A stretch of 57,669 nucleotides of DNA from Blautia sp. An249 (GTDB taxonomy: Bacteria; Bacillota; Clostridia; Lachnospirales; Lachnospiraceae): NCBI RefSeq assembly GCF_002159835.1, contig NZ_NFJL01000022.1, forward strand, positions 1-57,669, in the 5' to 3' direction. The stretch's first letter is position 1. Each line of letters opens with the position of its first letter. A program made the translations under genes and the position numbers. Below, one piece after another: positions 8,828 through 17,089 of the stretch. The notes beneath the pieces are model-generated. The model was not told the origin of the DNA. It worked only from the letters and a program-made list of their open reading frames with translations, and did no database searches.

Positions 8828-8880
8828 TTTCGGCACCTCCTATGTGGTATTGGCGGGGGTATATCCCTCCCACGATTGTC

Positions 8881-9396
8881 TTACATTTTCTTGATTTCAG
8901 CGAAACTTATTTCTACCGGCGTCTCGCGGCCGAATAACTCAACGTTAATCGTTGCAGTCTGTTTCTGAACGTTGATGCTCTGTACAATTCCGGCAGTGTC
9001 TTTCCAGGCGCCTCCTGTTACAATAACAGAATCTCCCTCTTCCAGATCCACCTGTACACTTTCTTTCTGAATCCCCAGAGGAAGCATCTCTTCTTCTGTA
9101 AGGGGAACCGGTTTGGATCCCGGTCCGACAAATCCGGTAACGCCTCTGGTATTTCTTACCACGTACCAGGTATCGTCATTCATTACCATGTTAAGCAGCA
9201 CATATCCTGGGAACAGTTTCTTCTGGACAACCTTCTGTGTACCGTTTTTCATTTCCACAACATCCTGCATGGGAACCCGTACTTCCAGTATCTGATCCTC
9301 CAGATGCCTGTTCTCAATGGTTTTTTCAATGTTGGCCTTTACCTTGTTCTCATACCCGGAATAGGTATGCACAACATACCATTTTGCCTCTGACAT
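8881..9396 (-). CDS. nusG: Transcription termination/antitermination factor NusG
   Basis: A 171-aa NusG with the N-terminal NGN domain (WYVVHTYSGYENKVKANIEK, FPGYVLLNMVMNDDTWYVVRN) and a C-terminal KOW domain (EGDSVIVTGGAWKDTAGIVQSI). It binds RNA polymerase, modulating pausing and coupling to ribosomes. It lies between secE and rplK as in most bacteria. Confidence 0.98.
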   Translation of the reverse strand: MSEAKWYVVHTYSGYENKVKANIEKTIENRHLEDQILEVRVPMQDVVEMKNGTQKVVQKKLFPGYVLLNMVMNDDTWYVVRNTRGVTGFVGPGSKPVPLTEEEMLPLGIQKESVQVDLEEGDSVIVTGGAWKDTAGIVQSINVQKQTATINVELFGRETPVEISFAEIKKM

Positions 9397-9413
9397 ACAA
9401 TCACCTTTCGTCC

Positions 9414-9623
9414 TTATTTCAATAAGAGATTCAGAGCTGCCAGAATTCCGCTGTCAAACAGGCTGATGAGCAGGCTCATGATTACAGTTATCACAACAAC
9501 TGCAACTGTCTGTTTCACTAAGGTGTTCCGGTCTGTCCAGATAATCTTTTTATACTCTGCCTGAAGCCCCTGAAACCAACTCTTTTTCTGGCCTTTGCCA
9601 GCAGCTTTCTCGTTTCCTTGCAT
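9414..9623 (-). CDS. secE: Protein translocase subunit SecE
   Basis: A 69-aa short-form SecE: a polar N-terminus, the amphipathic segment WFQGLQAEYKKIIW and one transmembrane helix (about 37-60, TVAVVVITVIMSLLISLF). Length and layout match Gram-positive SecE, part of the SecYEG channel. It lies between rpmG and nusG. Confidence 0.95.
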   Translation of the reverse strand: MQGNEKAAGKGQKKSWFQGLQAEYKKIIWTDRNTLVKQTVAVVVITVIMSLLISLFDSGILAALNLLLK

Positions 9624-9645
9624 AGCTTAACCTCACACTCTGTGA

Positions 9646-9795
9646 TTACTTCGTTTCTTTGTGCATTGTATGTGTCTTGCAGAACTTACAATATTTCTTG
9701 GTTTCCATTCTTTCCGAATGGTTCTTTTTGTCCTTGGTCATATTGTAGTTACGCTGTTTACACTCTGTACATGCCAATGTGATTCTTGTGCGCAC
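9646..9795 (-). CDS. rpmG: 50S ribosomal protein L33
   Basis: Translating the minus strand from GTG 9795 gives a 49-aa L33 starting [17 protein letters not shown] and ending [12 protein letters not shown]. Two cysteine pairs (CTEC and CKFC) mark the zinc-ribbon form of L33. GTG is the likely start because a GGAGG lies at 9804-9808. It is the first gene of the rpmG-secE-nusG-rplK-rplA operon. Confidence 0.95.
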   Translation of the reverse strand: MRTRITLACTECKQRNYNMTKDKKNHSERMETKKYCKFCKTHTMHKETK

Positions 9796-9868
9796 AACTT
9801 CCACCTCCACTGTTATTCATTTGCACAGTCTAATTGCCCTCCTTCAGTCTCACGCAAACTGTTTTCAG

Positions 9869-9940
9869 GCATAAAAAAAAGACCTACTTCCATGTCGCCT
9901 GCATATTGTATCATACAAACTACATGGAGTCAAGTCTTTT
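9869..9940 (-). terminator. Hairpin with U-tract downstream of the small-gene trio, enclosing a promoter
   Basis: On the minus strand the arms at 9922-9940 and 9877-9895 pair imperfectly (AAAAGAC and CATG blocks matching) around a 26-nt loop. A run of eight T (complement of 9873-9880) follows. This is terminator-like for transcripts arriving from 9995. The -35 of the ribosomal-protein promoter lies in the first arm and its -10 in the loop, so transcripts starting there lack the first arm and could not form the hairpin. Confidence 0.6.
9905..9933 (-). promoter_or_regulatory. Promoter of the rpmG-secE-nusG-rplK-rplA operon
   Basis: On the minus strand TTGACT (9928-9933) and TACAAT (9905-9910) are separated by 17 bp. 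The predicted start is near 9898, leaving a leader of about 100 nt before the rpmG start codon. Confidence 0.85.
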
Positions 9941-9994
9941 CAAAGCAATTACGCCTCTTTCATCAAAGAACCTTATCTTTGCTTTTTATCTGTT

Positions 9995-10279
9995 TTAGTT
10001 TGGTGAACCGTAAAATCCATGCTCACTATACTCTGACCATCGTTTATACATTTCTTTATAATTGTTCTTAATAAATGCCTGTATCTTTGCGATTTCTCTC
10101 TCATTAAGACGTCCCTTATTCTGAAGGATGGTATCTCCATTATCTTTTACAAAGAATTTGCCGGAGCCCGCTTCTGTTAATTTCTTATCGCTGGCATGAA
10201 CATGCATACATTCAACCGTACAAAACGAGGTAAAGTACAGATAATAGCCGGCAACTTTAAATTCGTAATATTTGGGCAT
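9995..10279 (-). CDS. DUF4160-like small protein
   Basis: A 94-aa protein. HVHASDKKLTEAGSGKFFV followed by GRLNEREIAKIQAFIKNNY resembles the DUF4160 family, small proteins of unknown function often found in toxin-antitoxin-like gene pairs. ATG 10279 is chosen because GGAGG lies 7 nt upstream. It starts right after the stop of the preceding gene, so the two are probably coupled. The family assignment is from motif memory. Confidence 0.6.
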   Translation of the reverse strand: MPKYYEFKVAGYYLYFTSFCTVECMHVHASDKKLTEAGSGKFFVKDNGDTILQNKGRLNEREIAKIQAFIKNNYKEMYKRWSEYSEHGFYGSPN

Positions 10280-10281
10280 TA

Positions 10282-10503
10282 TCAATCCTCCATAAACTTC
10301 TTATTATTTCTGAAATAATCTTTTACAATTTGAATTTCAATATCATCCATTGTTGTTTCCAGAACTTCACCTTCTGTAGATAATACTGCTGCACAGGTAG
10401 GTCTATTCAGATTTAACACCTTGTATCCATTTACACATTTAGTAAATGCATATCCGTTTACTATCAAATCAGCCTCATCTGCAACTTTAATAATATCAAG
10501 CAT
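10282..10503 (-). CDS. Small protein of unknown function
   Basis: A 73-aa acidic soluble protein with no transmembrane segment. The middle part, VNGYAFTKCVNGYKVLNL, and an acidic C-terminus (TTMDDIEIQIVKDYF) are its clearest features. ATG 10503 overlaps the upstream stop by 8 nt; a TTG at 10509 is an alternative, closer to the AGGAGG. It is the middle gene of a tightly coupled trio. Not confidently recognised; possibly one of the recently defined DUFs that accompany DUF4160 genes. Confidence 0.6.
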   Translation of the reverse strand: MLDIIKVADEADLIVNGYAFTKCVNGYKVLNLNRPTCAAVLSTEGEVLETTMDDIEIQIVKDYFRNNKKFMED

Positions 10504-10765
10504 TTTCAATTCTTACCTCCTTAATTGGTTTTAAAAATTCTTCTGGCAAAATATACAAATTTTCTAATATAGGAACCAAATCAATATATTCTTCTTCACT
10601 TTCACTATTATGTCTATACTTTGCCATAACCACAAGATATCCATCATCCCATTCTTTTACTGCAGTGTACTTTTCTAACGAATAGGGAGCCTTAAATCTA
10701 ATTACATAGTCCATATAGCGAAACACGGTAAAACCATTTTGGTTACTTAGAATTGCATAGTCCAT
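10496..10765 (-). CDS. Small protein of unknown function, first of a coupled trio
   Basis: An 89-aa soluble protein with the conserved-looking stretch KEWDDGYLVVMAKYRH and the acidic EEEYIDLVPILENLYI. I recall similar short proteins in Lachnospiraceae but cannot name the family with certainty. The stop codon lies 7 nt past the ATG of the next gene, indicating translational coupling. Confidence 0.6.
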   Translation of the reverse strand: MDYAILSNQNGFTVFRYMDYVIRFKAPYSLEKYTAVKEWDDGYLVVMAKYRHNSESEEEYIDLVPILENLYILPEEFLKPIKEVRIENA

Positions 10766-10784
10766 AATCTCACATCCTTCATTC

Positions 10785-10846
10785 TAAAAAAGCAGAAGAC
10801 TTCTCCGGATTTTTGTAAAACAAATCTCTGATACCGTCTTCTGCTT
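10785..10846 (-). terminator. Terminator of the cell-wall glycan operon
   Basis: A perfect 10-bp stem (AGCAGAAGAC at 10791-10800 with GTCTTCTGCT at 10836-10845) is followed on the minus strand by TTTTTTAG. It lies just after the stop codon at 10852 and ends the operon starting at 17875. Confidence 0.85.
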
Positions 10847-10851
10847 ATCTT

Positions 10852-12543
10852 CTATTCCTCCTGCCGCTCCCGCTTCCTTGCGATTTTCTTCTTATTCCGG
10901 GTTCTCTGGATGCTGACCAGAATCATCAGCCACATCACAGCCCATGCATATCCCAGAATAATCGCCGGCAGATATTTCCACTGATAAACCACCTTTATAG
11001 AATGGCCCTTCTGAATATTTTCAAAGGTATACTTATTACCGTTGGTTCCGATGTTCAAATCGTCCACTTCTTTGCCGTCAATGTAAATATGGGCAATTTC
11101 ATAATCTTCCCGTTTCGGTCGGTATGCTACCGTATAGTAAGTGTCACGGTAGACCTCATTATCCGTATCCGTAATAGTACCGTTTACCACCTCGGTAGAT
11201 ACCGTAAAGTGTGGAATCTTCTTAAAGCTTACAGAAATGGAATGTTCTTCCTGGACGTCGGCAAAGGTATAACTTTCCTCATGGCCTTTTGTACTTACCA
11301 GCTCTCCGTCAATGGTCAGCGTATCAATTTCATAATGCTGATCCGGCCAGTAAGAAATCGTCAGATCCTTATCCCTTCGTACCTCCGAAGATGGATGGAT
11401 GGTACCGTTTTCCACACTGGTAGTAATCATAAACTTGGGAATCTCTGTAAAAACTGCCTTCAGCGTATGATCTTCCTGGATATTATCAAAGGTATAACCG
11501 CTTGGATATACTTTTATATCCTTTTCTTCCCCATCCACAAGCAGGCTGTTCAGTTCGTAGTCCGTATCCGGCTTATAGGAAACCGTAAAGGAAGATCCCT
11601 GATCCAGTTTCTTCTGAGAACTGGTTACCGTTCCATTCTCCACATCTGTGGTTACCTTAAAGGCCGGTTCCACGTTCGTAATATAAAAAGCTATCCGCGA
11701 CGGATCCATCAGGGCATTGGCCACGATAATCTGTCCCGGCCCCAGTTCGCTGATAGACTCCGGTTCCACATACGATTCATCCACTGGAATATATAAATCA
11801 TAGGTACCCAGCAGCCTCTGTTCCGACAGAGAATATACCTGAAGTATGGGATCCGACGTCTTCACCGGAAGAATTATAATATAGTCTCCGGAAACACAGA
11901 GATCCTGAAAAGTGGAACCATCCTCGTCAGTCGCTTCGAAAATGGTATCTGTCAGGTTCAATTCCGAATCCGCCGTAGCAAAAAAGTATCGGGATCCTTT
12001 TCCCAGCAAAAGCACATACTGATTTAAATCTGCCGAATATCCAATGGCAGAAATTCTCATATTGGATACTTTCACTTTCCTTTTTAGCTGCAGGGTGTGT
12101 GGGTCAACCAGGTAAACAACGCCCCGGTTCTCTTCATGCAGCGGCGTTGCGCCCACAATGGCAATCTCGTCGGTGACCGGATTGTACGTCATTCCATTCC
12201 CGTGTTCGTAATCCGTCTCTGTTACATATTTTGCCACACTGTATTGTTCTACCGGATTGCCGTTCTCATCGTAAGGATTCCGGTAAAAAGCAACTAAAGT
12301 GTCCGGATCATCGGTTTCAGATGATGCGTTCTCAAGACAAACGATATAATCTTCGGTGGCGCACATCGACTGCAGCCAGCCGTCCCCTCCTTTTAACGTT
12401 GTCTCCGCAACATAATTCCACTCTGCATCTCGAAATACCGTTGCCTCTTTGATGGCCGCCACCGCCTCCACGGGAGACGACAGCACAATAACAAAAAGCA
12501 AAATCCCTGTAATTACCCTTGTGAGTGTCTTATATCCCTTCAT
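10852..12543 (-). CDS. Exported repeat protein with C-terminal membrane anchor
   Basis: A 563-aa protein with an N-terminal signal sequence (about 1-30), then a region of about 260 aa rich in beta strands that reads like a propeller (CATEDYIVCLENAS, GNGMTYNPVTDEIAIVG). Three tandem repeats of about 75 aa follow (about 295-520), each starting with a TTxVENGT-type motif and containing SYTFADVQEEHSI-type segments. These resemble the divergent InlB B-repeat (bacterial repeat) family. One C-terminal transmembrane helix (about 525-547) is followed by a very basic tail. It is last in the wall-glycan operon. A structural or glycan-associated surface role is inferred; no catalytic motif is seen. Confidence 0.75.
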   Translation of the reverse strand: MKGYKTLTRVITGILLFVIVLSSPVEAVAAIKEATVFRDAEWNYVAETTLKGGDGWLQSMCATEDYIVCLENASSETDDPDTLVAFYRNPYDENGNPVEQYSVAKYVTETDYEHGNGMTYNPVTDEIAIVGATPLHEENRGVVYLVDPHTLQLKRKVKVSNMRISAIGYSADLNQYVLLLGKGSRYFFATADSELNLTDTIFEATDEDGSTFQDLCVSGDYIIILPVKTSDPILQVYSLSEQRLLGTYDLYIPVDESYVEPESISELGPGQIIVANALMDPSRIAFYITNVEPAFKVTTDVENGTVTSSQKKLDQGSSFTVSYKPDTDYELNSLLVDGEEKDIKVYPSGYTFDNIQEDHTLKAVFTEIPKFMITTSVENGTIHPSSEVRRDKDLTISYWPDQHYEIDTLTIDGELVSTKGHEESYTFADVQEEHSISVSFKKIPHFTVSTEVVNGTITDTDNEVYRDTYYTVAYRPKREDYEIAHIYIDGKEVDDLNIGTNGNKYTFENIQKGHSIKVVYQWKYLPAIILGYAWAVMWLMILVSIQRTRNKKKIARKRERQEE

Positions 12544-12568
12544 AATAAATAATACTTAACCCTCTTAC

Positions 12569-14536
12569 TTATGCCTCAAACAGTTCGCCTCGTAAATCTG
12601 CCTGATGGAATCCCTTTCCCACACTGTCTTTTGTCAGATATTCTCCCAGGTCAATCCGGATCACATCGTGAACGGAAGTTCTCTGAGATACAGGAAGCAA
12701 TTCCATATAATGATCTCCGTACCAGTGACGCAGGTAATCGTCGTAATGAACCGGTATCGGATATTTCTTACCTTCAAATTCCCCCTCTGTCAGATCATGA
12801 AACCACTCGTCCGGGAAAGCCCCCACTTTCCGCAGATTAAAGCCCATGGCGTCAATTCTGTACTTACTGTTTTTCCTCTTTTCATAAAGTTTCAGCAGTC
12901 CCATATAACGTTTATGGAACCAGTCAAACGGTATCCGCTTCATAATCGGCAGTACCATCTTGGATTTATAGTAATGAATATTCTTTCTGGCGTATCCCGC
13001 CCAACGCAGGCCGATAATCCTGCGCCATGCATTAATCAGATATAAATGCAGGTTCTGCATTCTGGGAGAATTAGACGTCTTGTAATACACAAAAACATCC
13101 ATATAAACCCCGTTATACATCTGATACTGATTGGAATACTTGGTGGAAAAATACGTATTCTTAATACGGATCTTGTCATGAATGTAATGACTGGTTTTCT
13201 CCGTACTCCAGTTCTGGTAGCCGAATTCCGTACTTAAATGATCCGGGCATACTTTCAGGAACTTTTCATAATCCTCCGGCAGCATGGCAATATCCAAATC
13301 ATCATCCCAGGGGATAAATCCTTTATGCCGGATAGCTCCCAGCATGGAGCCGCCCGCCAGAAAATACTTAATATTATGTTCCTTACAGATCTTATCCACA
13401 TCATTTAGAATATCCAGTTCGATTTCCCGGATTCGGTTGATTCTTCCATAATAGACATTAAAAGGATTCGTCTCCACATAACCTTCCACTCCCTGATAAG
13501 AGAGAAGCGTCATCTTTAATGCCTTTTCCATGGAAGTGATAAGCGAGCCGTTCAGCTTCTTAGAATAATACAGCAGAAGGCTCTTCTTCGCATTTAATAC
13601 ATGGTAACTGGCCGGTTTCTTCTTTCCTTCTTCAATGGACAGCTGTGCTTCCTGTTCCACATTGGAATAAATCAGATTGGCCGCCTGGTACTCGGTAAGG
13701 GTATTGCTGCTTACATGATAAATATTTCCCACTCTTCCCAGGTGTCCGATTAAAATAAGCGCAGTGACTGCATCGGGAATATAGGCGGCTGAATAATAGG
13801 AATTGATTTTATCCGGTCTCAGTACCACTTTATGGTGATCCACAGCATCTTTAATATAAGAATATACAAACAGATCGTCGTCTTCCCAGAACCCGGGTCC
13901 GAATACATTGGTAAGACGTACTGCTTTTACCTGACGTCCCTTCTGAAGGTATTCCCTGAGAATATCTTCCAGATAAAGCACGTATTTTTCCAGGCTGTTC
14001 TGGGGCTTCGCCGCATAGACCACTTCATATTCTCTTTCTGCCACTGCATTGCAGGTATCCGGCAGTTTCTCCAGGGTAGGAATACAGTCTGCAAGAACGA
14101 ACTGGTTTCCTTCCTTCTCTGCGAAGAAATCCAGACATTCTATCATATGTTTCGTCTTTTTATCCCGTTCCTCTTTCTCCAGATATTTGGGATCTCTCAG
14201 GTTCGCAAAATAGTAGTACAGGACCGGATCCGTTCCTTTCTCCTGTTTTTTGTATTCTTCCATAGAATCCCATACGGTGACAGCGCCTACCGTCTTCTGG
14301 AGCTCCTGGCAAAAAGCGGTGTCTGCCTCAGCGTTTTCCCTTACAATCTCAATCTCCACCTCCGGAAATTTCCGGTATAAATGCCGCAGACTGCCTGCCA
14401 GATACGGCACAATTCCATGTTCCTGGCAGATAAGAACGTATTTTTTATAAGGCTGTTCGAACGGGGAGGGAGAAAGGTTTAATTTCTCTATTCTGGTAAC
14501 GGGTACAATCAATGTATCATATACAAATTCATTCAT
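12569..14536 (-). CDS. Fusion of degenerate SDR domain and LicD-family phosphotransferase
   Basis: A 655-aa two-part protein. Residues 1 to about 350 resemble an extended SDR/epimerase (VKAVRLTNVFGPGF, YYSAAYIPDAVTAL, NIYHVSS), but neither the N-terminal GxxGxxG cofactor loop nor the YxxxK catalytic pair is evident, so this half is probably non-enzymatic. From about 375 a LicD domain begins (EHNIKYFLAGGSMLGAIRHK, IPWDDDLDIAM), a nucleotidyltransferase-like fold that transfers phosphocholine or similar phospho-groups to glycans. ATG 14536 is preceded by GAGAGG; a TTG upstream is less likely. Neighbours encode a cytidylyltransferase and an ABC exporter, consistent with decoration of a wall polymer using CDP-activated donors. 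Confidence 0.85.
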   Translation of the reverse strand: MNEFVYDTLIVPVTRIEKLNLSPSPFEQPYKKYVLICQEHGIVPYLAGSLRHLYRKFPEVEIEIVRENAEADTAFCQELQKTVGAVTVWDSMEEYKKQEKGTDPVLYYYFANLRDPKYLEKEERDKKTKHMIECLDFFAEKEGNQFVLADCIPTLEKLPDTCNAVAEREYEVVYAAKPQNSLEKYVLYLEDILREYLQKGRQVKAVRLTNVFGPGFWEDDDLFVYSYIKDAVDHHKVVLRPDKINSYYSAAYIPDAVTALILIGHLGRVGNIYHVSSNTLTEYQAANLIYSNVEQEAQLSIEEGKKKPASYHVLNAKKSLLLYYSKKLNGSLITSMEKALKMTLLSYQGVEGYVETNPFNVYYGRINRIREIELDILNDVDKICKEHNIKYFLAGGSMLGAIRHKGFIPWDDDLDIAMLPEDYEKFLKVCPDHLSTEFGYQNWSTEKTSHYIHDKIRIKNTYFSTKYSNQYQMYNGVYMDVFVYYKTSNSPRMQNLHLYLINAWRRIIGLRWAGYARKNIHYYKSKMVLPIMKRIPFDWFHKRYMGLLKLYEKRKNSKYRIDAMGFNLRKVGAFPDEWFHDLTEGEFEGKKYPIPVHYDDYLRHWYGDHYMELLPVSQRTSVHDVIRIDLGEYLTKDSVGKGFHQADLRGELFEA

Positions 14537-14572
14537 GTCCTCTCGTTTTCCTTTCCTCTTCAATCTTTCGTA

Positions 14573-15622
14573 TTACTTTTCAGAAAGGCTCTCTACCACT
14601 CTGGCAAGTCCTTCTTTCAGAGAGATTTCTGCTTTCCACCCCAAAGTCTCCAGTTTTTCCGGATTTAACACCGCATCCTGAATCAAAGAAAACCGTTTTG
14701 CTTCCGTCTCTGTAGGTAAATCAAAAAGAACTTTCGCTCCCTTCTCAGGAAACAGTTCTACTAAGGTCTGCGCCATACCGCAGATTGTGGTAATGCTGTC
14801 AGGGGAAGCCACATTATAAGCTTCCTGGTCCGCGCCCTTTGCCAGTACCGTCAGCAGGCCGGAAACAGCGTCTGCAATATACGTATAAGACCGAAGCTGT
14901 TCTCCCTTGCTTTTCATTACAATGTCTCTGCCTGCCGCTACGTCCCTGGTAAACTGCGCCACTACTTTAGAATCGTTGGGCTTCATTCCCGGCCCGTAGA
15001 TGTAGCTGAGTCTTCCAATCACCACCGGCACCTGATACTGCTCGCTGTAAGAAATACACAGAGTCTCACAGGCCTTTTTACTGATGGGATAGCAGGAACG
15101 CACCTTCGTGGAATCGATGATACCGAAATCATGCTCTCCGATTCTGGGAACATTATAAGTGGTTCCGTATACTTCAATGGTTGACACATATAAAAATTTC
15201 TTAATCTTCTTTTCCCTGCCAAGCTCCAGGAGATGATTGGTTCCCAGGAAATTGGTTTTCATGGTTCCCACCGGATCCGTTCCATACTCCTTAGGCGCTG
15301 CATTGCTGGCGCAGTGAATCACATAATCCACCGGCCCCTCATAACGAACCGGCTGACACACATCCTGAACCAGAAATTCCATCATGCCCTTTTCCACATA
15401 TGGCGCAAACATCTCTCTGGCCCTCTGTTCATTTCTCACAATTGCAATAATCTTGGTCTTTCCATTTCTTTTTAAAGAAGACTGCAAAAGCGTATGAACA
15501 AGAAAGGATCCCACAAATCCCGTGGCTCCCGTAATCATCAGTGTCTGGTTATCAAAGGCGGCCAGATCTGCGTTTCCTTTACAAATACGTTCCACATCTT
15601 CCTGAATTACCGGATTTAACAT
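14573..15622 (-). CDS. NAD-dependent epimerase/dehydratase (extended SDR)
   Basis: A 349-aa extended SDR with an intact Rossmann glycine motif (MITGATGFVGSFLV, about 35-48), the strand VDYVIHCASNA and the SCYPISKKACE segment carrying the YxxxK catalytic pair. GRLSYIYGPGM and YTYIADAVSGLL are typical of nucleotide-sugar epimerases or decarboxylases. The substrate is unknown. ATG 15622 with AAAGGTAGAGAG upstream is preferred over a GTG at 15643 that would overlap the previous gene. It is fourth in the glycan operon and lies directly before the SDR-LicD gene, whose N-terminus looks like a decayed relative. Confidence 0.88.
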   Translation of the reverse strand: MLNPVIQEDVERICKGNADLAAFDNQTLMITGATGFVGSFLVHTLLQSSLKRNGKTKIIAIVRNEQRAREMFAPYVEKGMMEFLVQDVCQPVRYEGPVDYVIHCASNAAPKEYGTDPVGTMKTNFLGTNHLLELGREKKIKKFLYVSTIEVYGTTYNVPRIGEHDFGIIDSTKVRSCYPISKKACETLCISYSEQYQVPVVIGRLSYIYGPGMKPNDSKVVAQFTRDVAAGRDIVMKSKGEQLRSYTYIADAVSGLLTVLAKGADQEAYNVASPDSITTICGMAQTLVELFPEKGAKVLFDLPTETEAKRFSLIQDAVLNPEKLETLGWKAEISLKEGLARVVESLSEK

Positions 15623-15627
15623 TCTCT

Positions 15628-16326
15628 CTACCTTTCTGTACACGTTAAGTACGCTTCCATTAATTTTATATCTTCTTTTGTAGTAATTTTAAAGTTTGTC
15701 CCTTCTCCGGGAACCAGATACACCTTTTCCCCCAGGGCAATTAAAAGAGTACAGGTAGCAACCGTATTCTCAATTCCTCTCTTCTTTGCCTCTTCATGAG
15801 CCCAGATAAACTTGGACAGATACAGACTCTGCGGGGTCTGGGTTCTCTGAATGGTATCTCGGTTCACTTCCTCTTCGGAAGATTCCGCATCGTCAGATTT
15901 TAACAGCGCCTCTGTACAGGGCACGCAGGTAATCGCATTTCCTTTCTGAATTACCCCTGCAATATTTGCATTAATAATATCATCGCTGACAAGAGGTCTT
16001 ACTGCATCATGAATCACAATGATATCGTCCATGGAGCAGTTTTTCCGCAGAAGTTCCATGCCGTTTCGCAGGGACTCCATACCTGTGCTTCCGCCCAGGG
16101 TCATCCATTTCAGCTTGGTAATATGATACTTTCTGGCATATTTCCATACCATGTCTTCCCACCCCCGCAGGCAGACCACAGCAATGGCGTCAATGGATTC
16201 ATTTTTCTGAAATGCCTCCAGTGTATAGACCAGAATCGGTTTCCCCTTTACGGCAACAAACTGTTTCGGAGTAGTCATATTCATACGTGCTCCCACGCCT
16301 CCGGCAATAATTAACCCAATATTCAT
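15628..16326 (-). CDS. IspD/TarI-family cytidylyltransferase
   Basis: A 232-aa CTP:sugar-alcohol-phosphate cytidylyltransferase with LIIAGGVGARMN and TPKQFV at the N-terminus (CTP-binding loop), DDIIVIHDAVRPLVS in the middle and RTQTPQSL later. IspD (isoprenoid synthesis) and TarI/Bcs1 (CDP-ribitol synthesis) share this fold. The position between an ABC glycan exporter and a LicD gene favours a TarI-like role supplying a CDP-linked polyol. The exact product cannot be settled from sequence alone. Confidence 0.85.
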   Translation of the reverse strand: MNIGLIIAGGVGARMNMTTPKQFVAVKGKPILVYTLEAFQKNESIDAIAVVCLRGWEDMVWKYARKYHITKLKWMTLGGSTGMESLRNGMELLRKNCSMDDIIVIHDAVRPLVSDDIINANIAGVIQKGNAITCVPCTEALLKSDDAESSEEEVNRDTIQRTQTPQSLYLSKFIWAHEEAKKRGIENTVATCTLLIALGEKVYLVPGEGTNFKITTKEDIKLMEAYLTCTER

Positions 16327-16356
16327 TTTTGCTCCTTTCCCACATACCTGTGTATC

Positions 16357-17088
16357 TTATTTCATAAATTCCAGATATTCATCCAGAACTTCCTTCGGTT
16401 CTCCAATCTTCTTAATCTCCCCCTCATGCATCCACATGACCGTATCGCATAAAGACGACAGCGTATCTATACTGTGGGACACAATAACCACTGTACGCTT
16501 CTCATCCGAAATCAGATCCTTCATTTTCTTAAAGCTCTTCTTCTTAAACTTCGCGTCGCCCACACTTAATACTTCGTCAATCAGCATAATATCCGTTTCC
16601 AGAATGGCGGTAATGGAAAACGCCAGTTTGGAGTGCATACCGCTGGAATACGTCCTTACAGGCATATCAATGAATTTCCCCAGTTCTGCAAACTGAATAA
16701 TTTCCTCTTCCTTCTCTTTGATTTCCTTTTCGGAAAATCCCAGAAGCATTCCGGAAAGGAGAATATTCTCTCTTCCTGTCATTTCCTTCTGAAATCCCAC
16801 ACCGATGGAAAGAAGTGAAATACTGTGTCCATGCAAATCAATGGTTCCGGAATCCGGAGAGAAAATCCCTGCCAGAGAATTCAGCATGGTAGACTTTCCG
16901 CTTCCGTTCTTACCGATAATTCCTAAAATCTCACCTTCTCTTACATAAAAAGAGACACCCTTAACAGCCACGAAATTTTCCGCTTTTTTCCTCCGAAAAT
17001 GCAGAAGGCTCTGTTTGATAGACATTTTTTTCAGATTTTTATAACTGATTACCAAATCTTTTACTTCTATCGCATGATTACTTTCCAT
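16357..17088 (-). CDS. Polysaccharide/teichoic acid export ABC transporter ATPase (TagH/Wzt type)
   Basis: A 243-aa ABC ATPase with Walker A GKNGSGKST (59-67), signature YSSGMHSKLAFS (from 147) and Walker B IMLIDE (167-172). The N-terminal KNLKKMSIKQSLLHFRRKK insertion and the VPVRTYSSGM-like region are typical of Wzt/TagH ATPases. It lacks a long C-terminal extension, so no carbohydrate-binding domain is present. It starts 2 nt after the permease stop and is clearly its partner. Confidence 0.93.
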   Translation of the reverse strand: MESNHAIEVKDLVISYKNLKKMSIKQSLLHFRRKKAENFVAVKGVSFYVREGEILGIIGKNGSGKSTMLNSLAGIFSPDSGTIDLHGHSISLLSIGVGFQKEMTGRENILLSGMLLGFSEKEIKEKEEEIIQFAELGKFIDMPVRTYSSGMHSKLAFSITAILETDIMLIDEVLSVGDAKFKKKSFKKMKDLISDEKRTVVIVSHSIDTLSSLCDTVMWMHEGEIKKIGEPKEVLDEYLEFMK

Positions 17089-17089
17089 A

